Of a stretch of DNA of 6,170 bases, positions 1-5,810 are shown piece after piece (positions within the stretch are counted from its first letter, which is position 1; every line of letters starts with the position of its first letter). The position numbers and the translations under genes are program-made. The stretch is from positions 1 to 6,170 of the forward strand of contig JAUSKV010000193.1 in NCBI GenBank assembly GCA_030646745.1, written 5' to 3'. A model generated the notes under the pieces. It was given only the letters and a program-made list of their open reading frames with translations. It was not told the origin of the DNA and did no database searches. This stretch comes from Sulfurimonas sp. (GTDB taxonomy: Bacteria; Campylobacterota; Campylobacteria; Campylobacterales; Sulfurimonadaceae).

Positions 1-1
1 A

Positions 2-1681
2 ACATCATTAGAAAAGCCATTCAAATTGATGGCGCATGAGGTCAGTACATACGATGCAATTCCGGTTCCCGTGGTGGTTGTTGATTCAGAGGGAATTATT
101 CGCCAAGCCAACCGTGCCGCAAAATCGTTTTTGAACCTATCAAAATATGAGATTATAAATCACTCCAATCATCTCCTATTTCATAATAAAAAGATTGAAG
201 AGAATACATGTGAACTTTGTATCTTCATAAAAAATATGAGAACGGTTTCTTCTTATGAATTTAATAATGATTCACATACATACAGCTTTACAATCAGTCC
301 TATTATTTTGGCAAATCAAACAGAGGGAATTGTTCAGGTGTGCATAGACATATCAGAACTGAAAAACATCGAAAAACAGCTAAAGCGTGAAAGTACTCTA
401 CTGGAAACAATTATTAATACCGTTCCCATATCGATTTTTTGGAAAGATAGAGACTCTAAATATTTAGGGTGTAATAAAATATTTGCGAATGAGTTAAATC
501 TAGCTTCCCAAAAAGATATTGTGGGTAAGTCTGATTATGACATGCCATGGGTAGAGGAAGCGGAGCTTTATTTAGCAGATGATAGAAAAGTAATGGAGTC
601 AAAAAGAAGCAAAATAAACTATGAGGAGCCACAAACAAAATTGGATGGCTCAAAAATATGGCTCAACAGTTCAAAAGTGCCTTTGATAGATGAGTATGGA
701 GTAGCGCATGGTGTTATAGGCGCACACTTTGATATAACGGAAAGAAAAAATTATGAAGAAAAACTTAACTCTGCGTATAAGATGCTTAGTGATGCAGAAC
801 GCATAGGTCATATTGGCAGCTGGGAAATGGACTTAGAGACAAAAAAAATAGTTTTGTCCGATGAAGTTTTTAGAATATTCGGGGAAGAGATAGATTCATT
901 TGTACCTAAATTTGAAGTTTTAATGAGCTACCTCGCCCAATTGGATCAAAAGAAAATAATCAGTTTAATTGCAAGGATTAGAGAGGGAAAAACAGAAAAA
1001 GAAGAGATAGAATGCGTACTCAAAAGAAGGGACAATACTGAGCGTAATGTTAAAATGAAAAACGAGGTTGTTAAATCTGTTCAGGGTGTCCCTGTAAAAA
1101 TAACAGGTATTATCATAGACACAACAGAGCATGTAGCTTCAGAACAAGAGCTTAAAAAACTTAAAACAGCTATTGAGCAGAGCCCCGTATCTATCGCAAT
1201 TACCGATATACATGGAAATTTTGAATATGTAAATCCTTTTTTTACAAAAACTACCGGCTATGCTCCGGAGGAAGTTCTTGGACATAATCCAAGAGTGCTT
1301 GCATCAGGCGCTACAACCAAAGAAGAATATGTAGAGCTATGGAATAAGTTAATACATGAAGAAACATGGTCAGGTACTTTTAAGAATATTAAGAAAAGCG
1401 GAGAAGTGTATTGGGAATCGGCAATTATCTCTCCTATAAAAGATAAAAACGGGAAGATTGTAAACTATATAGGAATTAAGCAGGACATCTCAAATAGAAT
1501 TATCATGGAGCAGGAGCTAAAACAAAAAGATGAGATGATGATAGCACAGTCACGCTCGGCGGCCATGGGAGAGATGATAAGCATGATAGCGCATCAGTGG
1601 CGCCAACCCATAAGTGTTATCTCCATGAGTGCAAATAATATGCTGCTTGACTTAGAGCGTGGGATTTTGAATGATGATTAA
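2..1681 (+). CDS. N-terminal part of sensor histidine kinase: four PAS domains and the H-box helix (5' end outside window)
   Basis: The frame is open from base 2 (TSLEKPFKL...) with no stop. The TTG at 26 and ATG at 29 lack a good Shine-Dalgarno, so the true start is probably left of the window. Numbering from TTG 26, PAS1 spans about 10-110 and contains a CELC pair (62-65). PAS2 is about 120-243, ending FDITER. PAS3 is about 250-370, opening with AERIGHIGSWEMDLE. PAS4 is about 380-492, with NPRVLASG, W439, W448 and NIKKSGEVYW, and resembles the FAD-binding PAS of NifL and Aer. The H-box follows as MIAHQWRQP, with H523 (codon 1592-1594) the expected phosphoacceptor. No membrane segment is visible in this part, so a cytoplasmic sensor is likely unless the missing N-terminus adds one. 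The product stops at TAA 1679 just after DHp helix 1 and lacks helix 2 and the ATPase domain, so alone it cannot autophosphorylate. It could still be a substrate in trans. Confidence 0.85.
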   Translation, partial: TSLEKPFKLMAHEVSTYDAIPVPVVVVDSEGIIRQANRAAKSFLNLSKYEIINHSNHLLFHNKKIEENTCELCIFIKNMRTVSSYEFNNDSHTYSFTISPIILANQTEGIVQVCIDISELKNIEKQLKRESTLLETIINTVPISIFWKDRDSKYLGCNKIFANELNLASQKDIVGKSDYDMPWVEEAELYLADDRKVMESKRSKINYEEPQTKLDGSKIWLNSSKVPLIDEYGVAHGVIGAHFDITERKNYEEKLNSAYKMLSDAERIGHIGSWEMDLETKKIVLSDEVFRIFGEEIDSFVPKFEVLMSYLAQLDQKKIISLIARIREGKTEKEEIECVLKRRDNTERNVKMKNEVVKSVQGVPVKITGIIIDTTEHVASEQELKKLKTAIEQSPVSIAITDIHGNFEYVNPFFTKTTGYAPEEVLGHNPRVLASGATTKEEYVELWNKLIHEETWSGTFKNIKKSGEVYWESAIISPIKDKNGKIVNYIGIKQDISNRIIMEQELKQKDEMMIAQSRSAAMGEMISMIAHQWRQPISVISMSANNMLLDLERGILNDD

Positions 1682-1693
1682 GTACAGCAATAG
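1679..1693 (+). other. Double in-frame nonsense site (TAA...TAG) in the kinase gene
   Basis: In the kinase frame the codons are TAA (1679), GTA, CAG, CAA, TAG (1691), followed directly by conserved kinase sequence. The other two forward frames do not give a better bridge: the frame of ATG 1671 reads MMIKYSNSQRIF and then stops at 1707. The site lies in the turn between the two DHp helices. The other complete genes here also end in TAA, so stop codons look standard and there is no sign of general recoding. Confidence 0.85.
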
Positions 1694-1723
1694 TCAAAGG
1701 ATATTTTAGAACAAACTAGGTAT

Positions 1724-2239
1724 TTGTCAAATACGATAGATGACTTTAGAGACTTCTTTAAACCAAGTAAGGAGTTAGAAGAGGTAAATATAGAAGAGCT
1801 ATTAGAGAATTCATTAAAAATGATGTCCAAAAGCTTGGAAAACAGCAGTATAGTTTATAAAATAAATGTTGCTCCTACTCCTAAAATAAAGGTGTTTTCA
1901 CGCGAGTTAGTGCAAGTATTTATAAATATACTCAAAAATGCTAAAGAAGCTTTGGTAGAAAACAGGAATGAAAAAGATAGAGAGATAACAGTAAGCATAA
2001 AAGAGAGTGAAGATAGTATAATTATAAACATGTGCAATAATGGCGGGCAAATAGAGGAGCGTAATCTTTCTAAAATATTTGATCCCTATTTTTCAACGAA
2101 AGAGAGTAAAAGCGGCACTGGAATAGGTTTGTATATGTCAAAGATGATTATAGAAAAACATATTAATGGCACATTGAGTGTTATAAACACAAAAGATGGC
2201 GTATGTTTTTGTATTGAATTGCAAAAAAACAGAGGGTAA
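1724..2239 (+). CDS. C-terminal fragment of the same histidine kinase: DHp helix 2 and HATPase domain
   Basis: This open frame continues the upstream kinase in the same phase. The usable start is uncertain: TTG at 1724 has only a weak AGG three bases upstream, and kinase homology begins earlier, at SKDILEQTRYL (from 1694). Numbering from 1724, TIDDFRDFFKP (4-14) ends the second DHp helix. The N-box is QVFINILKNAKEAL (64-77; N68, N72), the F-box is KIFDPYFSTK (117-126), and the G2 box is GTGIGLYMSKMI (131-142). The G1 box reads NNGGQI (105-110), where the classical form is DxGxGI, so the adenine-contacting Asp appears to be Asn. The ATP-binding fold is otherwise complete, ending ELQKNRG. Without helix 1 and His523 it is not a kinase alone. 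It could be expressed by reinitiation after the upstream stops or simply be a relic. Its stop lies six bases before the response regulator ATG, so the two share a transcript. Confidence 0.75.
   Translation: MSNTIDDFRDFFKPSKELEEVNIEELLENSLKMMSKSLENSSIVYKINVAPTPKIKVFSRELVQVFINILKNAKEALVENRNEKDREITVSIKESEDSIIINMCNNGGQIEERNLSKIFDPYFSTKESKSGTGIGLYMSKMIIEKHINGTLSVINTKDGVCFCIELQKNRG
2231..2236 (+). promoter_or_regulatory. Shine-Dalgarno of the response regulator gene
   Basis: AGAGGG ends nine bases before the ATG at 2246. It lies inside the last codons of the kinase fragment, just before its TAA. It supports ATG 2246 as the start and shows that the regulator can be translated independently even though the upstream kinase frame is broken. 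Confidence 0.6.
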
Positions 2240-2245
2240 TTTGAG

Positions 2246-3742
2246 ATGAGAAGTGTGCAAGAGCTAAAAAATATTTCTAAAAATATTTCTATTATCTATG
2301 CAGAAGATGAAGATAAATTAAGAGAGAAATTTGAAAAGTACCTGAGTAATTTTTTTGAAGATATAAGAGCCGTTCCTGATGGACAAAAAGCTCTGGAAGC
2401 GTATAAAGAAAGAGCTTGCGATATCATTATTACAGATATCAGAATGCCTATTTTAAGCGGTATTGATTTAATAAGAAAGATAAAAGAAATCAACGCATCT
2501 CAAGATATTATCATTACATCAGCCTATACAGAGAGCGATTATTTGATTGAGTCGATAAAGCTTGGTGTGGGTTCTTATATTGTAAAACCTTTCCAAAATG
2601 ATCAAATGTTGGATACTCTCTATCAGTCAGTCGATAAAATAAATGAAACAAAAGAAAACAGACTTTATCATCAACATTTAGAAGAGTTGGTAGAAAAAGA
2701 GATAAAAAAACGTGAAGCCATACAGATAGAACAGATTGACAACTATGAACAAACGCTCATTGCGCTTATTGACCTGATAGAACGTCGTGACAGCTACACG
2801 GCAGGGCACTCTCAACGCGTCGCCGATTACTCTAGAATGATAGCCAAAGAGATGAACTGCAGCGATGAAGATTGTAATCTGATTTACAGAGCCGGAATAC
2901 TTCACGACATAGGAAAAGTCGCTACTCCGGATTCAATACTTTTAAAACCGGGTAAATTGAATGAAATTGAATACAAATTAATTCAAGAGCATGTAAGCGT
3001 AGGCTTCGATATGTTAAATAAGATTCCTATGTTTAAAATAATATCAAATATTATAAATTCTCACCATGAGCGCTATGACGGAAAAGGGTATCCAAAAGGG
3101 TTAAAAGGTGAAGAGATTAATGAACTTTCGCAAATTATGATTGTTGCGGATTCTTTCGATGCCATGACTACAAGCAGAATCTACAAAAGCAGAAAGAATC
3201 TCAACGAAGCATTGGAAGAGCTACAGAAGCTCTCCAACATACAGTTCCATGAAAAAGTAGTAAAGAGCGCAATAAAAGTGCTATCAAAGGTGGTTTTAAA
3301 AGAGAGCGCTACGCAACTGCCGGAGAGTGAGCTAGAACATGAGCGCTTTGTATATTTTTTCAATGATAGAGTAACAGAGCTGTTTAATCAAGATTATTTG
3401 AATATTGTTTTTTTAAAGAATAGCATTAATAAGGCTTATAAATATGTAGATATAGTTTTTTTACATAACTTCAAAGAGTATAACGCAAAATATGGATGGG
3501 AGATGGGGAATCAGTTGCTTTTTGATTTTGCCAAGCTTTTAAAAGAGATGTTTCCAAACTCGCTTCTTTTTAGAATACATGCAAATGATTTTGTGATTTT
3601 AAGCACTGATTTTCAAGAGATAGATTTAAATTCAATTCCATACCATGATATTTTCAATAAAGAGAATATAACAACATCCGTAAAGCATTTAGACATTGAA
3701 GATGGGCAGATGTTAAATATTGCCATGATGGAAAAAAATTAA
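2246..3742 (+). CDS. Response regulator: REC + HD-GYP phosphodiesterase + degenerate C-terminal GGDEF
   Basis: A 498-residue cytoplasmic protein. REC (about 12-128) has acidic pocket E20/D21, phosphoacceptor D64 in IITDIRMP, T91 and K114 in VKPF, so it should accept phosphate. A charged helical linker (about 130-165) leads to an HD-GYP domain (about 168-350) with RRDSYTAGHSQRV (H188), LHDIGK (H220, D221, K224), EHV (H249), HHERYDGKGYP (H273, H274, G281-P283) and D302. All expected metal ligands and the GYP motif are present, so c-di-GMP hydrolysis is likely, as in RpfG-type regulators. One variant is QFHEKVV, where the family usually has QFDP. Residues about 372-456 then follow a GGDEF pattern (DRVTELFNQDYL, FKEYNAKYGWEMGNQLL), but the signature is R-I-HANDF (445-449), so no cyclase activity is expected. 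The six-base gap to the kinase makes that kinase its likely partner. How it is phosphorylated with the kinase broken is unclear. Confidence 0.93.
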   Translation: MRSVQELKNISKNISIIYAEDEDKLREKFEKYLSNFFEDIRAVPDGQKALEAYKERACDIIITDIRMPILSGIDLIRKIKEINASQDIIITSAYTESDYLIESIKLGVGSYIVKPFQNDQMLDTLYQSVDKINETKENRLYHQHLEELVEKEIKKREAIQIEQIDNYEQTLIALIDLIERRDSYTAGHSQRVADYSRMIAKEMNCSDEDCNLIYRAGILHDIGKVATPDSILLKPGKLNEIEYKLIQEHVSVGFDMLNKIPMFKIISNIINSHHERYDGKGYPKGLKGEEINELSQIMIVADSFDAMTTSRIYKSRKNLNEALEELQKLSNIQFHEKVVKSAIKVLSKVVLKESATQLPESELEHERFVYFFNDRVTELFNQDYLNIVFLKNSINKAYKYVDIVFLHNFKEYNAKYGWEMGNQLLFDFAKLLKEMFPNSLLFRIHANDFVILSTDFQEIDLNSIPYHDIFNKENITTSVKHLDIEDGQMLNIAMMEKN

Positions 3743-3777
3743 TTTTTAGAGCCGTGGATGTTTAGCTCTCTAGCTCT
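3743..3777. terminator. Possible weak bidirectional terminator between convergent genes
   Basis: The stop codons of the regulator (+) and the ABC-F gene (-) are only 19 bases apart. AGAGC (3748-3752) can pair with GCTCT at 3765-3769 or 3773-3777. On the plus strand a T run follows at 3783-3788. On the minus strand the stem is followed by an A/T tract containing the perfect palindrome AAAAATTAATTTTT (3734-3747). The stem is only five base pairs with a long loop, so this is a weak call. It rests partly on the need for termination between facing genes. Confidence 0.3.
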
Positions 3778-5597
3778 TCTAATTTTTTATCATAGCTCTC
3801 CAAAATTTCATCTAACTTATTTTGAGCTACCTCTAAAAGTTCAAACTTTTTCTCTATTTCACTCTCTGTTTTTGCGATAAGTTGTGAAACTTCCATTATT
3901 TTTGAGTTGTCAGATTTGTTTGATGCTGTGATTAAATCCGCATGGTAAAGCTCCAACATCTTCTCACTCTCAATGATAAACTTCTCTAGTTTTTCAACTT
4001 CTTTTTTGAGAGATGAGGTTGCTTTACTTCGCTCCTGAATCAGAGTTGCTCTAAGTTTTTTGTTCTCTTGTCTGTTCACTTTAGGGGTGGATTTTACCTT
4101 TTCTTCCGCTTCTTCCTCTTCCCAGCCGATTTTTTCTAGAAACAGCTCATATCCGCCGTCAAAATATTCGGCTCCGTCTTTGGCAAAAATTATCAGCCTG
4201 TCACACACTCTTCGGAGCAACTCCTCCGAGTGTGTTACGATAATAACCGACCCTTTGAAGTTTTGAATAGCAACTGTCAGTGCCTCTATAGAATCCATGT
4301 CAAGGTGGTTTGTCGGCTCATCCAAGAAGAGCAGGTTGACATTGCGTGCCAAAATTTGCCCCAGCATGACACGGCTTTTTTCACCGCCTGAGCGAAGAGA
4401 TATTTCCTTTTTTGCACTCTCCCCGCTAAACATCATTCCACCGCAGATGCTTCTTACATTGGACTCTGAGAGGTTGGGATTGCCTACATAAATCTCATCC
4501 ATGACCGTATTTTTGGGGTTGAGATGGGAAATATTTGTTTGTCCGAAGTGGGCATAAGAGGTAGTTGTATGAAACTTTACCTCGCCTCTAAGGGGTTTTA
4601 ACTCGCCTGCGATGGTATTCAAAAGAGTTGACTTTCCTTTGCCGTTTTTTCCGATTATTCCTAAACACTCCCCTTTTTCTAATGCAAATGAGATGTTTTT
4701 GAACAAAATATTTTCGGGTGTATATCCGAAGCTCAAATCTTTGACTTCAAGCAGAACTTTTGCGGGAGTATCTTTGAAGTTAAAGTCAAATTTGAGAGTC
4801 GAGTCAAACCCTAAATCTTCCAATAAATCCATCTTCTCAAGCTGTTTTACTTTTGACTGGGCGAGAGCCGCCGTTGAAGCACGGGCTTTGTTTTTGGCTA
4901 TAAATTCTTCAAGCTCTTTTACCTTTTTATCCTGAGAAATTTTCTGCTTTTCATACAGCTCTTCGTTAGCTTTGAGCTGTGCGTAAAATTTATGGGTATC
5001 GCCTTGAATCAGACTTAATGATTTGCGTATAATCCCCATAGTGTGGGTTGTAACACTGTCCATAAAATCCCTGTCATGGGTTACCAAAATAATCTCCCCC
5101 TCAAAACTCTTCAAAAAAGCTCTCAGCCAGCGAAGCGAAACGATGTCAAGGTAGTTGGTCGGTTCATCCAAAAGTAGCAGGTTCGGCTCAGTTACCAGAA
5201 GCTTTGCAAGGTTTATTCGTATCTGATAGCCGCCTGAAAAGGAGAGTGGGTCTTTCTCTAAATCTTCATGAGAAAATCCCAGACCAAAAAGAATCTTCTC
5301 CACTTTATAGAGACTAAACTTGTCATCCTCTGCAAGTGCCAGAGCAGCCTCTTCTCTGAGGGTTGGCTCACTAAACTCAAGATGCTGTTTGAGCGCACCG
5401 ATTTTATACCCTTTTGGTATGATAATTTCGCCGCCCTCAGGAGTGTCCTCACCCAAAATCAGTTTAAAAAGTGTAGATTTTCCGCTGCCGTTTCTTCCGA
5501 CTAAACCTATTTTATTGCCGGAATTTAACTTGAAGTTGAGGTCAGAAAAAAGCTCTTGCGAGGTAAAGCTTTTAGAAATATTTATAAGTTGTATCAT
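3762..5597 (-). CDS. ABC-F family ATPase (ribosome-associated translation factor, YheS/Uup-like)
   Basis: A complete 611-residue soluble protein with two ABC nucleotide-binding domains and no membrane segment, the hallmark of ABC-F. NBD1 has Walker A GRNGSGKST (34-42), signature LSFSGGYQIR (118-127), Walker B LLLLDEPTNYLD with E145, and switch H174. The inter-domain linker (about 205-270, KKVKELEEFIAKNKARAST...) is the charged helical segment that in this family reaches the P-site tRNA. NBD2 has Walker A GKNGKGKST (316-324), signature LRSGGEKSR (401-409), LDEPTNHLD with E427, and H456. Residues from about 492 are highly charged and predict a C-terminal coiled coil like that of Uup. Family knowledge: these proteins bind the ribosomal E site and relieve stalled or non-productive complexes; some confer antibiotic resistance. 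The subgroup is uncertain, so no symbol is given. ATG at 5597 is preceded by an AAGAAG-type Shine-Dalgarno six bases away and a good -10. It is convergent with the regulator and appears functionally unrelated. Confidence 0.93.
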   Translation of the reverse strand: MIQLINISKSFTSQELFSDLNFKLNSGNKIGLVGRNGSGKSTLFKLILGEDTPEGGEIIIPKGYKIGALKQHLEFSEPTLREEAALALAEDDKFSLYKVEKILFGLGFSHEDLEKDPLSFSGGYQIRINLAKLLVTEPNLLLLDEPTNYLDIVSLRWLRAFLKSFEGEIILVTHDRDFMDSVTTHTMGIIRKSLSLIQGDTHKFYAQLKANEELYEKQKISQDKKVKELEEFIAKNKARASTAALAQSKVKQLEKMDLLEDLGFDSTLKFDFNFKDTPAKVLLEVKDLSFGYTPENILFKNISFALEKGECLGIIGKNGKGKSTLLNTIAGELKPLRGEVKFHTTTSYAHFGQTNISHLNPKNTVMDEIYVGNPNLSESNVRSICGGMMFSGESAKKEISLRSGGEKSRVMLGQILARNVNLLFLDEPTNHLDMDSIEALTVAIQNFKGSVIIVTHSEELLRRVCDRLIIFAKDGAEYFDGGYELFLEKIGWEEEEAEEKVKSTPKVNRQENKKLRATLIQERSKATSSLKKEVEKLEKFIIESEKMLELYHADLITASNKSDNSKIMEVSQLIAKTESEIEKKFELLEVAQNKLDEILESYDKKLEELES

Positions 5598-5603
5598 CTG
5601 AGT

Positions 5604-5609
5604 CTTCTT
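5604..5609 (-). promoter_or_regulatory. Shine-Dalgarno of the ABC-F gene
   Basis: On the minus strand AAGAAG lies six bases before the ATG at 5597-5595. It is an imperfect match to the anti-Shine-Dalgarno but well placed, and it fits the start at the first residue of the conserved N-terminus (MIQLINISKSF). Confidence 0.45.
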
Positions 5610-5628
5610 ATTGATTTAAAATTTTCGT

Positions 5629-5637
5629 ATTATATCA
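5629..5637 (-). promoter_or_regulatory. Extended -10 promoter of the ABC-F gene
   Basis: On the minus strand the sequence reads TGATATAAT: a perfect TATAAT hexamer (5629-5634) preceded by the TGn extension. No convincing -35 hexamer is found 16-18 bases upstream, which is common in Campylobacterota sigma-70 promoters. Transcription would begin near 5622, giving a leader of about 25 bases with the Shine-Dalgarno inside it. The upstream flank up to 5660 is A/T-rich. Confidence 0.6.
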
Positions 5638-5690
5638 TTGATGTTATGCATCTTGTAATTCTCGAAAAACAAAGTTTTACTAAAGAAACA

Positions 5691-5707
5691 TTTTCGCTTT
5701 GCGAAAA
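5691..5707. repeat. Palindrome TTTTCGC-TTT-GCGAAAA
   Basis: A perfect seven-base inverted repeat around a three-base centre, in the gap between the ABC-F promoter and the diguanylate cyclase gene. Flanking arms CGAAAA (5663-5668) and TTTTCG (5720-5725) are also complementary, with CAA/TTG continuing inward after a one-base bulge. A larger cruciform could therefore enclose this one. It lies upstream of the ABC-F transcript. Confidence 0.6.
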
Positions 5708-5742
5708 GCACTTCGCTTGTTTTCGTAGCTTTAGGGGGTTGT

Positions 5743-5759
5743 AGGGACAATTTGTCCCT
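5743..5759. repeat. Palindrome AGGGACAA-T-TTGTCCCT
   Basis: A perfect eight-base inverted repeat with a single central base. As RNA it would fold as a six-base-pair stem, AGGGAC/GTCCCT, with a five-base loop. There is no T run next to it on either strand, so it is not a standard Rho-independent terminator. It differs in sequence from the neighbouring palindromes. Confidence 0.6.
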
Positions 5760-5761
5760 GC

Positions 5762-5789
5762 CACTAAAACGGACTTGTTCGTTTTAGTG
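5762..5789. repeat. Palindrome CACTAAAACG-N8-CGTTTTAGTG, possible terminator of the diguanylate cyclase gene
   Basis: A perfect ten-base inverted repeat with an eight-base centre (GACTTGTT) that is itself nearly self-complementary. On the minus strand it begins six bases after the TAA of the diguanylate cyclase gene, where a 3' stem-loop could terminate or protect that transcript. No U tract follows it, so it is listed as a repeat. Confidence 0.6.
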
Positions 5790-5790
5790 C

Positions 5791-5810
5791 GTAATTTAGT
5801 TAAAAATTAC
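5791..5810. repeat. Palindrome GTAATTT-N6-AAATTAC overlapping the diguanylate cyclase stop codon
   Basis: A seven-base A/T-rich inverted repeat with a six-base centre. It spans the last codons and TAA (5798-5796, minus strand) of the diguanylate cyclase gene. Base composition alone makes such a repeat fairly likely by chance. It is listed because it abuts three other palindromes. Confidence 0.4.

Larger units (their letters stand above)
2..2239 (+). pseudogene. Multi-PAS sensor histidine kinase interrupted by two in-frame stop codons
   Basis: Seen: one frame runs from the left edge to the TAA at 2237-2239 and is broken only by TAA (1679-1681) and TAG (1691-1693), four codons apart. Between and after the stops the frame reads VQQ-stop-SKDILEQTRYLSNTIDDF, which is the normal second DHp helix of the HQWRQP kinase family. 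The stretch between the H-box helix and ILEQTRYLS is about 15 codons, which I judge usual for this family, so no insertion or frameshift is needed. Joined, the visible gene would be 4xPAS-DHp-HATPase, about 735 residues plus whatever lies left of the window. Inference: the stops arose by substitution, for example GAA to TAA and TAT/TAC to TAG. This makes a recent pseudogene, a split gene or a sequencing error. The two halves are described separately. The response regulator six bases downstream is intact. Confidence 0.75.

Noticed and set aside
26..31. TTG 26 or ATG 29 as the true start of the kinase
   Set aside because: The frame is open to the left edge and there is no convincing Shine-Dalgarno before either codon. 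The gene most likely starts outside the window.
1679..1693. Genome-wide stop codon reassignment
   Set aside because: The other complete genes end with TAA at sensible family C-termini and have no internal stops, so the standard code applies.
1660..1710. A pair of compensating frameshifts as the cause of the kinase break
   Set aside because: The frame before and after is identical, the alternative frame reads MMIKYSNSQRIF then stops, and the in-frame residues VQQ and SKDILEQT fit the kinase. Two substitutions explain it more simply.
2678..2905. Minus-strand open frame of 75 codons with a hydrophobic look
   Set aside because: It is antisense to the linker and HD-GYP domain of the regulator. 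The hydrophobicity reflects the reverse complement of charged A-rich codons.
4612..4935. Plus-strand open frame of 107 codons
   Set aside because: It is the antisense of the ABC-F gene, has no recognisable domain, and no promoter or Shine-Dalgarno supports it.
5320..5601. Plus-strand open frame of 93 codons
   Set aside because: It lies fully antisense to the conserved first Walker A region of the ABC-F protein; it is a shadow frame.
5556..5744. Small plus-strand frame running into the intergenic palindromes
   Set aside because: It starts antisense inside the ABC-F gene and its tail is only translated palindrome sequence. There is no coding signal.
5691..5810. CRISPR array or attachment site
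   Set aside because: The palindromes differ from one another, there are no regularly spaced identical repeats, and no integrase or cas gene is in the window.
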